From Nocardioides renjunii (GTDB lineage Bacteria; Actinomycetota; Actinomycetes; Propionibacteriales; Nocardioidaceae): a stretch of DNA of 64,000 bases. The position numbers and the translations under genes were made by a program. Below are positions 17,632 through 24,034 of the stretch, piece after piece. Below the pieces are notes generated by a model. The model was not told the origin of the DNA. It saw only the letters and a program-made list of their open reading frames with translations, and searched no databases. The stretch covers positions 1,860,001 through 1,924,000 of the forward strand of contig NZ_CP141058.1 of NCBI RefSeq assembly GCF_034661175.1, in the 5' to 3' direction. Within the stretch, counting starts at the first letter, position 1. Each line of letters opens with the position of its first letter.

Positions 17632-19374
17632 ATGCCCCCTCGGAAGATGTTCACGGCCCTGGCCCTCCCGGCCGTGCTCACGCTCACCAGCGTCGCGCCG
17701 GCCCTCGGTGTCGTGCAGCCGGACAGCGCCCCGGGCGCTGCCGCGCCGCGCGACAAGGCACCACGCCCCAACCTCGTGTTCGTCATGGCCGACGACCTCG
17801 GTTGGGCCGACCTCAGCAGCGGCCTGCCCAACGGCGGCTTCGCCAACGACTTCAACGAGACGCCGCACCTCGACCAGCTCGCCGCGGAGGGCCAGGTCTT
17901 CACGGAGGCCTATGCCTCGGTGCAGTGCAGCCCGACCCGGACCGCATTGCACACCGGCCAGTACGCCACCCGCCCGACCAACAACGTGTATGCCGTGAGC
18001 GGCATCGCCGGCCAGGCGGGCGACCCCCTGCTCGGTGCCCCGCACGGTCGTCCGGCCGATGGTCGCTCGGCGGTTCCCACCGACTACACGACCCTCGGCG
18101 AGACCCTGCAGCAGGCCGGCTACGCCACCGGCTACTCGGGCAAGTTCCACGTGTCGGCGTCCCCGGACGAGATCATCGCCAGCCACGGTTACGACGAGAA
18201 CTGGGGCGGCAGCCAGAACTCGCACGCGACCTACTACTTCGCGACGAGCAACCAGTTCAACGACTCGGTGTCGCCGAGCCTCGACCAGTTCGCAGCCGAT
18301 TACACCCAGGACTACGTCGACGCGAACATCGCGCCCTACAGTCGCGGCGTCAGCGAGGCCCAGCTCGACGCACTGGTCGGCACCGACAAGCACGTGACCG
18401 ACGCGCAGACCGACGCGGCCATCGACTTCATCGACCGCAGCAAGGACGAGCCGTTCTTCGCCTTCGTCAGCGAGTTCGCCCCGCACTTCCCGGTCAACGA
18501 CGCCCAGGCCCGCCCCGACCTGCTCGCGAAGTACCGGGCCAAGGCCCCCGGCAGCTCCCCGGCCAAGCCGTCGTACGGCGCCCTGACCGAGGGAGTCGAC
18601 CAGTCGGTGGCCCGGATCGTCGACTACCTCGAGGAGACCCCCGACCCGCGCAACGGCGGCAAGCCGCTCGCTGACAACACCCTGGTCATCTTCACCTCCG
18701 ACAACGGCGGCGAGGAGGACCCCGTCGAGGCGGGAGCGGACAACGGCCCGCTCCGCGAGGACAAGGGCTTCAAGTACGAAGGCGGCGTCCGCGTCCCGTG
18801 GATCGTGTGGAGCGGCGGTCGCGACCTGGTCCGCGGTGGCGGTCGCAGCAACGAGACGCTCGTCAACAGCACCGACCTCTACACGACCCTCGCGTCCTAC
18901 GCCCAGGCCGCGCTCCCGGCCAGGGTCCCGCTCGACGGCGTCGACCTGAAGCCCGCCTTCAGCCGTGGGGCGACGATCAACCGTGACCACTTCCACCACG
19001 TCCCGGGCTACGTCCGGTTCGGGGGACAGCTGCAGTCGCGGCCGTTCTCCAGCGTCCGCGACGGCCGGTGGAAGCTCTACCACGACTACACCGACGGCTC
19101 CTTCGAGCTCTACGACCTCGCGGCCGACCTCGGCGAGACCACCGACCTCGCCGCCCGCAGGCGCGGGCTCGTCCAGCAGCTCGGGGAGAAGCTGGTCGAG
19201 TGGCTCGACGAGACCGACGCACCGCTCGCGACCCTGCGCGCGGGCCAGCCGACCCGGGTGCTCGAGGACGTGACTGGCTGGACGTACGCCGAGGGCCAGG
19301 TGACCCGCCACCGCCGCGACACGCTCACGATCGAGCCCGGCGACGAGGTGCCGTTCGTCCTGCCGCGGCCGTGA
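17632..19374 (+). CDS. secreted type I (formylglycine) sulfatase
   Basis: A 580-residue arylsulfatase-type enzyme with an export signal (basic start, hydrophobic core ALALPAVLTLTSVAPAL, cleavage expected near residue 25-37). Metal ligands lie in LVFVMADDLGWADLSS. The formylglycine motif is C99-S-P-T-R103 in SVQCSPTRTALHTGQY. Later motifs include SGKFHVS, FVSEFAPHFPV, IFTSDNGGEEDP and KGFKYEGGVRVPWIVW, matching the arylsulfatase A-like fold. Cys99 must be oxidised before export by the neighbouring FGE. AAGGA precedes the ATG at good spacing. The substrate is unknown; its position suggests scavenging of sulfate esters or of sulfated polymers outside the cell. Confidence 0.92.
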   Translation: MPPRKMFTALALPAVLTLTSVAPALGVVQPDSAPGAAAPRDKAPRPNLVFVMADDLGWADLSSGLPNGGFANDFNETPHLDQLAAEGQVFTEAYASVQCSPTRTALHTGQYATRPTNNVYAVSGIAGQAGDPLLGAPHGRPADGRSAVPTDYTTLGETLQQAGYATGYSGKFHVSASPDEIIASHGYDENWGGSQNSHATYYFATSNQFNDSVSPSLDQFAADYTQDYVDANIAPYSRGVSEAQLDALVGTDKHVTDAQTDAAIDFIDRSKDEPFFAFVSEFAPHFPVNDAQARPDLLAKYRAKAPGSSPAKPSYGALTEGVDQSVARIVDYLEETPDPRNGGKPLADNTLVIFTSDNGGEEDPVEAGADNGPLREDKGFKYEGGVRVPWIVWSGGRDLVRGGGRSNETLVNSTDLYTTLASYAQAALPARVPLDGVDLKPAFSRGATINRDHFHHVPGYVRFGGQLQSRPFSSVRDGRWKLYHDYTDGSFELYDLAADLGETTDLAARRRGLVQQLGEKLVEWLDETDAPLATLRAGQPTRVLEDVTGWTYAEGQVTRHRRDTLTIEPGDEVPFVLPRP

Positions 19375-19387
19375 CGACGCACCGCGG

Positions 19388-20134
19388 TCAGGCGTAGCCC
19401 GTCTCCTGCCGGCCACGCGTGATGTCGAGGTGGTGCGTCACGACCTTGCCCAGCGAGACGGAGTCCACGGCGACGGTCACGATCGTCGCTCCCTCAGCGG
19501 CATGGCGCGCGGCGTCGTCTCCGTCGTAGGCATGGACGCCGACAGGCATCCCGGCGGAGACGGCCCGCGCGATGATGGAGGACAGGACCTGGCGCAGGTC
19601 CGCCGAGCGATTCGCGCCCGCGAGCCCCAGGGACAGGGAGAGGTCCCCGGGGCCGACGTAGATCCCGTCCAAGCCCTCCACCCGCACGATGGCGTCGAGG
19701 TCGTCGAGTGCGGTCCGCGTCTCCACCATCACGATGACCAGCGGCTGATCGGCACCACCGGACAGACGCCCGATGGACCGCCCACCGGCTGGTGCGTAGC
19801 GGGTGGCGGCGACGACCTCCCGGGCGTGCTCGGCGTCGCGCACGTTGGGCACGATGACGCCGCCGGCACCGAGGTCGAGCGGGCGCCCGACATCGGCGAA
19901 CTGCGGGCTGCGTGTCCGCACGAGCGGGACCGAGCCTGCTGCCCTGATGGCTGCGGCAACCCCGGGGAGCTCGGCTTCTGTCGCAGCCCCGTGCTGCAGG
20001 TCCACGACGACGAAGTCCGGACCGGTCCTCGCGAGGACCTCAGCGCTCACGACGCCCGGCAGCAGGCTCCACACCCCGTGGCAGGGCTGTCCCTCGGACA
20101 ACCGCCGCCGTACGACGTCCTCGTTGATGACCAT
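19388..20134 (-). CDS. HpcH/HpaI-family class II aldolase
   Basis: A 248-residue metal-dependent aldolase of the HpcH/HpaI (2,4-dihydroxyhept-2-enedioate aldolase-like, citrate-lyase beta superfamily) group. Motifs are DFVVVDLQHGAATEAELPG (the catalytic His is in the QHG segment), GGVIVPNVRDAEHAREVVAA, VIVMVETRTALDDLDAI with the metal-binding Glu, and GLDGIYVGPGDLSLSLG with the metal-binding Asp. Such enzymes cleave 4-hydroxy-2-oxoacids to pyruvate or a related keto acid and an aldehyde. The actual substrate is not deducible. The gene stands alone, convergent with the sulfatase gene, with GAGG upstream of its ATG. Confidence 0.87.
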   Translation of the reverse strand: MVINEDVVRRRLSEGQPCHGVWSLLPGVVSAEVLARTGPDFVVVDLQHGAATEAELPGVAAAIRAAGSVPLVRTRSPQFADVGRPLDLGAGGVIVPNVRDAEHAREVVAATRYAPAGGRSIGRLSGGADQPLVIVMVETRTALDDLDAIVRVEGLDGIYVGPGDLSLSLGLAGANRSADLRQVLSSIIARAVSAGMPVGVHAYDGDDAARHAAEGATIVTVAVDSVSLGKVVTHHLDITRGRQETGYA

Positions 20135-20280
20135 GGCGACATCCTCCCTCGGCTCGCAGGATTGCGATGGCCGGGTCGATCACGACGTCCGCCGCCACGC
20201 CAACGAGCCAGGCGCTCAGTGCAGAGCCGGGGACGGTTGATGGTGGCGACGAGGCCGCGGCCGTCGGAGCGGCGGGTGGG

Positions 20281-20315
20281 TTGACGCCGCACTTGCATTT
20301 TACAAGTATGAGGTC
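20281..20315 (+). promoter_or_regulatory. VOC/hxlR promoter with ACTTG-N7-CAAGT palindrome
   Basis: TTGACG (20281-20286) and AAGTAT (20304-20309) are 17 bases apart and fit -35 and -10 boxes. The palindrome ACTTG (20291-20295) / CAAGT (20303-20307) lies between them and overlaps the -10. Transcription would begin at about the ATG at 20316, so the message may be leaderless. A palindrome so placed would block RNA polymerase when bound. The HxlR protein encoded by the second gene is the natural candidate. The 180 bases upstream, back to 20135, contain nothing else recognisable. Confidence 0.55.
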
Positions 20316-20720
20316 ATGAGCCTCTTCATCACCTGCCCGGTCGAGAGTGTCGACCGCTCGACCGCCTTCTACTCCGCCCTCGGCTGGACCCTCAACCGTG
20401 AGATGTCCGATCACAACGTGTCGTGCTTCGCGATCGCCCCGGACCAGTACGTCATGCTGGGCAGCCGCGAGATGTACGCCGGCGTGGGCGGCGTCGAAGA
20501 CCTGGTCGGCGGGCCCGACACGCCGTCGAAGGTCACGGTCTCGTTCGACCTCGGCAGCCGTGAGGCGGTCGACGCGCTCGTCGAGCGCGCCGAGCGCGCC
20601 GGTGGCCGGGTGGGGGACACCGACGACTACCCGTTCATGTACCAGCGCCAGTTCGACGACCCCGACGGCTACCACTACTCGCCGTTCTGGATGAAGCCGG
20701 ACGCCGACCCGGGCTCGTGA
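20316..20720 (+). CDS. VOC-family (glyoxalase/bleomycin-resistance-like) protein
   Basis: A 134-residue vicinal-oxygen-chelate fold protein. SLFITCPVESVDRSTAFYSA begins the first beta-alpha-beta unit, and FDDPDGYHYSPFWMKPD ends the second with the typical D-P-D-G-(Y/H). It looks like the 'VOC family / extradiol dioxygenase' group commonly paired with HxlR regulators, for which an electrophile or quinone detoxification role is often proposed. No canonical set of metal ligands can be confirmed by eye. It overlaps the hxlR-type gene by four bases (GTGA). Confidence 0.82.
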   Translation: MSLFITCPVESVDRSTAFYSALGWTLNREMSDHNVSCFAIAPDQYVMLGSREMYAGVGGVEDLVGGPDTPSKVTVSFDLGSREAVDALVERAERAGGRVGDTDDYPFMYQRQFDDPDGYHYSPFWMKPDADPGS

Positions 20721-21007
20721 GCGATCTCCGCGCCGCCCTCGACGTCCTGGGGGTGCGGTGGGCACTGCTCATCGTGGAACGGCTGCTCGACGGGCCCCAG
20801 CGCTACGGCGACCTGCAGCGGGACCTGGGCGTGCCGACGAACATGCTCGCGACCCGACTACGGGAGCTGGAGGCTGCGGGCGTGCTGACCCGTCTGCCGT
20901 TGCGGCACAACACCCGGGCGTACGCGTTGACGGATCGTGGACTCGCCGTGCGCGGGGCGGTCGAGGCGCTCGCGCGCTGGGGCGCCGAGCAGGCGCGACC
21001 CGGATGA
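20717..21007 (+). CDS. HxlR-family transcriptional regulator
   Basis: A 96-residue winged-helix protein with the HxlR signature: LGVRWALLIVERLLDGPQRY (the W-x-L-L-I-x-x-L-L core), LQRDLGVPTNMLATRLRELE as recognition region, and LTRLPLRHNTRAYALTDRG as the wing. Usually about 110 residues; this one is compact and lacks the N-terminal cysteine found in redox-sensing relatives. The GTG start is fused to the stop codon of the VOC gene (GTGA), so both are made together. The palindrome in the operon promoter is the likely target. Confidence 0.88.
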   Translation: MSDLRAALDVLGVRWALLIVERLLDGPQRYGDLQRDLGVPTNMLATRLRELEAAGVLTRLPLRHNTRAYALTDRGLAVRGAVEALARWGAEQARPG

Positions 21008-21029
21008 GCACCCCGTGCGTGCCCTCTCT

Positions 21030-21050
21030 CGGGCCGTCCCAGCCGGCCCG
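21030..21050 (+). terminator. hairpin after the VOC-hxlR operon
   Basis: CGGGCCG (21030-21036) pairs perfectly with CGGCCCG (21044-21050) around a seven-base loop, 23 bases after the hxlR-type stop codon. There is no T-run, as usual in this GC range. A short terminator or RNA-end stabiliser is likely. Confidence 0.35.
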
Positions 21051-21061
21051 TAGGCCGTGCT

Positions 21062-21110
21062 CAGGTCGGGGGCCGTCCAGTGGTGGTGGGCGATACTGGG
21101 TTCGAACCAG
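21062..21110. repeat. distal att-like copy of the tRNA-Val 3' end
   Basis: Bases 21084-21110 repeat the 3' end of tRNA-Val (22806-22832) with one mismatch (c/t). The similarity resumes upstream, without gaps, at 21062-21074, which corresponds to 22784-22796, one arm of the tRNA terminator. A dissimilar block of about nine bases lies between. The tRNA copy is cut off within the T-arm region, so it is not a functional tRNA. It is best read as the far attachment site left by integration. Confidence 0.65.
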
Positions 21111-21207
21111 CCTGCAGGGCCATCGCCGATACTGGCTGTGCACGGCTGAAACAGCCTCTGACCTGCGGGTATGAGTTCTGATATCGGAGGACGACTCGGG
21201 ACAGTCA

Positions 21208-21247
21208 TGGACACGAAAGCCCTTCTAGTGGACACGTCGTGGACACG
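21208..21247. repeat. TGGACAC arm-type repeats, left cluster
   Basis: TGGACAC begins at 21208, 21229 and 21240, offsets of 21 and 11 bases, or about two turns and one turn of the helix. The last two copies form a 19-base block (21229-21247) that recurs exactly at 22729-22747 near the other end of the element. Phased short repeats near attachment sites are typical of tyrosine-integrase or excisionase arm sites. Confidence 0.5.
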
Positions 21248-21360
21248 CGGAAGGGGTTCCCAACGGCCAGCGGCACTCGGCGCCGTACACGTTCGAGACC
21301 AAGGGCGATGCCGAGGCTTGACTGGCCGATGAGCGGCGCTTCCTGGCCGCGGGGGCGGTT
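21241..21360 (+). pseudogene. remnant of a tyrosine-recombinase (integrase) N terminus
   Basis: In the frame containing 21274-21276, the translation reads VPNGQRHSAPYTFETKGDAE, then A, a TGA stop, then LADERRFLAAG. This closely resembles the N-terminal arm-binding domain of actinophage-type integrases, which typically read TFETKGDAEAWLADER at this point. The TGA stands where tryptophan (TGG) is expected, a single-base nonsense change. The reading frame is lost after about 120 bases and the catalytic domain is absent. It supports a decayed integrative element at tRNA-Val. Confidence 0.55.
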
Positions 21361-21368
21361 GGGAACGG

Positions 21369-21665
21369 TCAGGCGCAGTCGCGGCAGACGAAGGGGTGTT
21401 CCGACACCTTGGCGCTGCGGTGGCGCACGAGGAAGCACACAGAGCACGAAAACTCGTCGTGCTGCTCAGGCACTACTTCGACGGTCAGCTCCTCGTGCGA
21501 CAGGTCAGCTCCAGGCAGCTCGAAGGCCTCGGCGGCCTCGTTCTCGTCTTGGTCGACCTTGCCGGAGTTTGCGTCTCTGTCAGTCGCAGTGAGTCGGAGA
21601 GCTTCAAGGCTCTCCTCCTTCTGCTCCTCCTCGCTCTTGCGAGAGGCGTCGTAATCGGTGGTCAT
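21369..21665 (-). CDS. DUF4193 zinc-ribbon-like protein
   Basis: A 98-residue member of the actinobacterial DUF4193 family: MTTDYDASRKSEEEQKEESL at the N terminus, then the acidic centre with AEAFELPGADLSHEELTVEV, then a probable zinc site made of CSVC and CRDC. Family members are about 100 residues and mostly encoded once in conserved core loci, so a copy inside a tRNA-linked relic may be a transferred paralogue. An in-frame TTG twelve bases upstream exists, but the ATG giving MTTDYDA agrees with relatives. AAGGAGG lies about 13 bases upstream. The function is unknown. Confidence 0.82.
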   Translation of the reverse strand: MTTDYDASRKSEEEQKEESLEALRLTATDRDANSGKVDQDENEAAEAFELPGADLSHEELTVEVVPEQHDEFSCSVCFLVRHRSAKVSEHPFVCRDCA

Positions 21666-21689
21666 GATGAAGAACAATCCTCCTTCGGG

Positions 21690-22011
21690 GGCGCACGCCT
21701 TGGTTCCGTGCGGCAGTGCTGAAGCGATGGCGATGCCGCAGCCGTTGGAGACGTCTCGGCGCGACCAATTCGTCTACGCGTTCAACACACGGTCCGCTGC
21801 GCATCCATGCGCCCGGGTCCCTTGCAACTGCGACCTGCACACGAGGTCGTGCGGCGGGCAGCTGCCTGTCGGCACCGTAAGCCGGCTTCGACTGCTGAAG
21901 GTTGAGCGCGTTGCCTGTAGGCAGGCGCCACGACCGGGGTGATGCAGACGCTGGCAGCTCGGATCTCGACACGACGAGGCGCTCGGGCCGGCCATGGGGC
22001 AGTCGCCGCTT
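21690..22011. other. gene-poor stretch within the relic element
   Basis: No frame here shows the codon bias of neighbouring genes, a recognisable domain or a good ribosome site. Third-position GC bias is weak and base composition is lower in GC than the surrounding operons, consistent with decayed or foreign DNA. I see no hairpin or repeat worth naming. Confidence 0.5.
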
Positions 22012-22365
22012 CTAGGCCGCGTCGCCTCCCACGGGCGGCTCGGACGAGGCTGGTTCGAGGTGCCAGATCTCCAGCAGCTTGAGGGCGAAGACACTCGCGC
22101 CGTGCAGGCTCAGCACGCCACCTTGCGCCTCGGCGCGAGACTTTGCCAGAGCGAACGCGAAGAGGGCGGTGTGGTCGAGAAAGGTGACATCACTCAGATC
22201 GACGAGGATGTGAGCTCCCGGGTGGGCCCTGACTGCCACGTCCAGCACGTCCAGGGCGTGCGAAGCAGCGAAGTCGAGTTCCCCGGCGAGCACCACGACC
22301 ACCCATGGGGTGCAGGTCGCTGGACCCGGTATTGATGCGCCGGGCGTGTTGTCTAGCACGATCAT
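22012..22365 (-). CDS. STAS-domain protein (anti-sigma-factor-antagonist-like)
   Basis: A 117-residue single STAS domain: VVVVLAGELDFAASHALDVL, then HILVDLSDVTFLDHTALFAF as the phosphorylation-loop region, then GGVLSLHGASVFALKLLEIW. In SpoIIAA-like proteins the loop reads D-S-S-G with a phosphoserine. Here it reads D-H-T-A, so a threonine replaces the acceptor serine, or the site is lost. Start is the ATG of MIVLDN with a strong GGAGG five bases upstream. No anti-sigma kinase or sigma factor gene adjoins. It lies inside the tRNA-Val-linked element. Confidence 0.8.
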   Translation of the reverse strand: MIVLDNTPGASIPGPATCTPWVVVVLAGELDFAASHALDVLDVAVRAHPGAHILVDLSDVTFLDHTALFAFALAKSRAEAQGGVLSLHGASVFALKLLEIWHLEPASSEPPVGGDAA

Positions 22366-22762
22366 GTTTCCTCCAACCGCACCAGCGGTGCGGACAGGTC
22401 GCGCGCCCTGTCGAGGAGGCCAGCACCTCGGGGCGACAAAGGATGTCGCGCCACCGAGGTCCGGGGTAGCAGCCACGTGATGTGTGGCTGAGATCAGCAC
22501 ACCACGTCCGTCGTCATGCGGCAACCCTCGACGAGGCTTTCCCTCGCTCGAACCGCTTGGTGTCGCGCGCGCGGTTCGTTCGTGCCGAGGATCATCGCCA
22601 TCAGAGCAGCAGCTCGACGACCTCGAGTCAGCTCCTACGAGGATCCCCGCGGCGCGCTAGCAGTCTTCGGGCAGGCTCCACGACCGCGCGCCGGGCGACT
22701 GGCCTCATGCGAAGTCGACGCACGCGTATGGACACGTCGTGGACACGGCTCCCACGTGAAAG
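22366..22762. other. non-coding stretch between STAS gene and tRNA terminator
   Basis: No convincing gene. The STAS gene's ribosome site lies at the left edge. The right part holds the second cluster of TGGACAC repeats (22729-22747), which matches the left cluster exactly over 19 bases. The rest has no clear coding bias and is probably degenerate element DNA. Confidence 0.5.
22729..22747. repeat. TGGACAC arm-type repeats, right cluster
   Basis: TGGACACGTCGTGGACACG at 22729-22747 is identical to 21229-21247. It contains two TGGACAC copies 11 bases apart and lies about 60 bases from the tRNA-Val attachment end. It is best explained as the partner arm-site cluster of the relic element. Confidence 0.5.
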
Positions 22763-22796
22763 GGCCCCCGACCTGGTGTTCCGCAGGTCAGGGGCC
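22763..22796 (-). terminator. terminator of the tRNA-Gly-Cys-Val operon
   Basis: On the minus strand, 10 bases after tRNA-Val, a 13-base stem (22763-22775 with 22784-22796, one mismatch) closes an eight-base loop and is followed by CCCTTTCAC with a short T-run. Position and strength fit a rho-independent terminator for the tRNA cluster. Confidence 0.7.
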
Positions 22797-22805
22797 ACTC
22801 GAAAA

Positions 22806-22880
22806 TGGTGGGCGATACTGGGTTTGAACCAGTGACCTCTTCCGTGTCAAGGAAGCGCGCTACCGCTGCGCCAATCGCCC
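22806..22880 (-). tRNA. tRNA-Val (anticodon GAC)
   Basis: The 75-base minus-strand cloverleaf pairs a GGGCGAT acceptor arm with ATCGCCC. The anticodon stem CTTCC/GGAAG surrounds loop TTGACAC (anticodon GAC), and the T-arm is CTGGTTCAAACCCAG. The CCA tail is encoded (22806-22808). It is third in a Gly-Cys-Val cluster. Its 3' end is duplicated at 21084-21110, so it served as an integration target. Confidence 0.95.
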
Positions 22881-22909
22881 GGGTCTTGAGTTGTTCACAT
22901 CTGGGGGAG

Positions 22910-22980
22910 AGGTGGGTACGGGATTTGAACCCGTGTAGACGGATTTGCAGTCCGTTGCCTCGCCTCTCGGCCAACCCACC
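22910..22980 (-). tRNA. tRNA-Cys (anticodon GCA)
   Basis: Minus-strand cloverleaf with acceptor GGTGGGT/ACCCACC, anticodon stem ACGGA/TCCGT around loop CTGCAAA (anticodon GCA), T-arm CGGGTTCAAATCCCG and discriminator U, as expected for cysteine tRNA. CCA is not encoded. It lies between tRNA-Gly and tRNA-Val. Confidence 0.95.
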
Positions 22981-23015
22981 GTGGAGGTCCAAACAAGTAC
23001 GGCGGAGACCTTCCG

Positions 23016-23088
23016 AGCGGACAACGAGACTCGAACTCGCGACCTCAACCTTGGCAAGGTTGCGCTCTACCAACTGAGCTATGTCCGC
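23016..23088 (-). tRNA. tRNA-Gly (anticodon GCC)
   Basis: A 73-base minus-strand cloverleaf with acceptor GCGGACA/TGTCCGC, D-arm AGCTCAGTTGGTAGAGC, anticodon stem CAACC/GGTTG around TTGCCAA (anticodon GCC), T-arm GCGAGTTCGAGTCTCGT and discriminator U. CCA is not encoded. It is first in the cluster. The Gly-Cys-Val order is common in actinobacteria. Confidence 0.95.
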
Positions 23089-23129
23089 CTGCATCCTCGG
23101 CCGTTTCACCGGCCTCAAGTGCGAGTGGA

Positions 23130-23158
23130 ACAGTAGTACATGGCTTGCGCGGGGCCAA
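23130..23158 (-). promoter_or_regulatory. promoter of the tRNA cluster
   Basis: On the minus strand TTGGCC (complement of 23153-23158) and TACTGT (complement of 23130-23135) are separated by exactly 17 bases. They lie about 42 bases upstream of tRNA-Gly, a good arrangement for a vegetative promoter. The divergent pabC promoter lies 30 bases further right. Confidence 0.5.
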
Positions 23159-23203
23159 AATCGCCCCCCCGACCTGGCGTGTTCGGGGCCCTAGGGTGGA
23201 CCC

Positions 23204-24034
23204 ATGCGCGCGTGGCTCAACGGTGACCTGCTGACCGACCCGTCCCAGGGGGCCGTCGCGGTCACCGACCACGGCTTCACCGTGGGGGACGGCGTCTTCG
23301 AGGCGGTGAAGACGCTCGGGGGACGCCCCTTCGCGCTCACCCGCCACCTGGCGCGGCTCGAGCGGTCGGCCGCCGGCCTCGGGCTGCCCGTCCCCGACCT
23401 CGACGACGTACGACGCGGGGTCGAGGCGGTCCTCGCCGACGGGAGCGACGCCGACCCGGTCGGGCGGCTGCGGATCACCTGGACCGCCGGTCCGGCACCC
23501 ATGGGGTCCGGGCGTGGCGACGGGACGCCGACCCTGGTGGTCGCCTACAGCGCCATCGACGCCGCTGCCGACGCGACGACCGTCGTGACCGTGCCGTGGA
23601 CCCGCAACGAGCACGGCGCAACAGCGGGACTGAAGACCACCTCGTACGCCGACAACGTGATCGCGCTCGCCCACGCCAAGGCGGAGGGCGGCAGCGAGGC
23701 GATCTTCGCCAACACGGCCGGCAACCTCTGCGAGGGCACGGGCTCCAACGTGTTCTACGTGGTCGACGACGAGCTCCGCACCCCGAGCCTCGCCGTCGGG
23801 TGCCTGGCCGGGATTACGCGCGACCTGGTCATCGAGTGGTGCGGCGCCCGCGAGGTGGACGAGCCGCTCGTCGAGGTGCAGCGCAGCGCCAGCGAGGCGT
23901 TCCTCGTCTCCACCACCCGCGACGTGCAGGCCATCTCGCGCTGGGACCACCGCGACCTGCCGGCCCCGGGACCGGTCACCCAGCGGTGTGCGGAGACCTG
24001 GGCCGCCCGCGAGGCTGAGACCATGGAGCCGTGA
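23204..24034 (+). CDS. pabC: aminodeoxychorismate lyase / class IV aminotransferase
   Basis: A 276-residue PLP enzyme of fold type [22 protein letters not shown] is the conserved N-terminal segment. The Schiff-base lysine is K144 in [10 protein letters not shown], and [17 protein letters not shown] carries the Glu that contacts the PLP ring. Aminodeoxychorismate lyase releases pyruvate to make p-aminobenzoate for folate. Branched-chain or D-amino-acid aminotransferases share the fold, so PabC is the likeliest rather than certain assignment. TAGGGT six bases before the ATG suggests a leaderless mRNA. It overlaps hisI by four bases and begins an operon running to lgt. Confidence 0.82.
   Translation: MRAWLNGDLLTDPSQGAVAVTDHGFTVGDGVFEAVKTLGGRPFALTRHLARLERSAAGLGLPVPDLDDVRRGVEAVLADGSDADPVGRLRITWTAGPAPMGSGRGDGTPTLVVAYSAIDAAADATTVVTVPWTRNEHGATAGLKTTSYADNVIALAHAKAEGGSEAIFANTAGNLCEGTGSNVFYVVDDELRTPSLAVGCLAGITRDLVIEWCGAREVDEPLVEVQRSASEAFLVSTTRDVQAISRWDHRDLPAPGPVTQRCAETWAAREAETMEP

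Larger units (their letters stand above)
21062..22832. mobile_element. relic integrated element at the tRNA-Val 3' end
   Basis: A segment of about 1.7 kb lies between the tRNA-Val gene (22806-22880, minus strand) and a second copy of that tRNA's 3' end at 21084-21110, which matches 26 of 27 bases. It contains paired TGGACAC repeats near both ends, a broken tyrosine-integrase N terminus (21241-21360), a DUF4193 gene and a STAS gene, plus several hundred bases without genes. This is the layout expected of an integrative element that used tRNA-Val as attB and later decayed. Which genes arrived with it is inferred from position only. No intact integrase or excisionase remains. Confidence 0.6.

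Noticed and set aside
20135..20280. An additional gene between the HpcH/HpaI gene and the VOC promoter
   Set aside because: Open frames here are short, lack ribosome sites and run into the promoter. Nothing was supportable.
21239..21592. Plus-strand open frame over the DUF4193 gene
   Set aside because: It is Arg-rich, in a different frame from the integrase remnant, and overlaps the DUF4193 gene, which has clear family motifs.
21604..21972. Minus-strand open frame upstream of the DUF4193 gene
   Set aside because: It overlaps the DUF4193 gene out of frame, has no ribosome site and weak codon bias.
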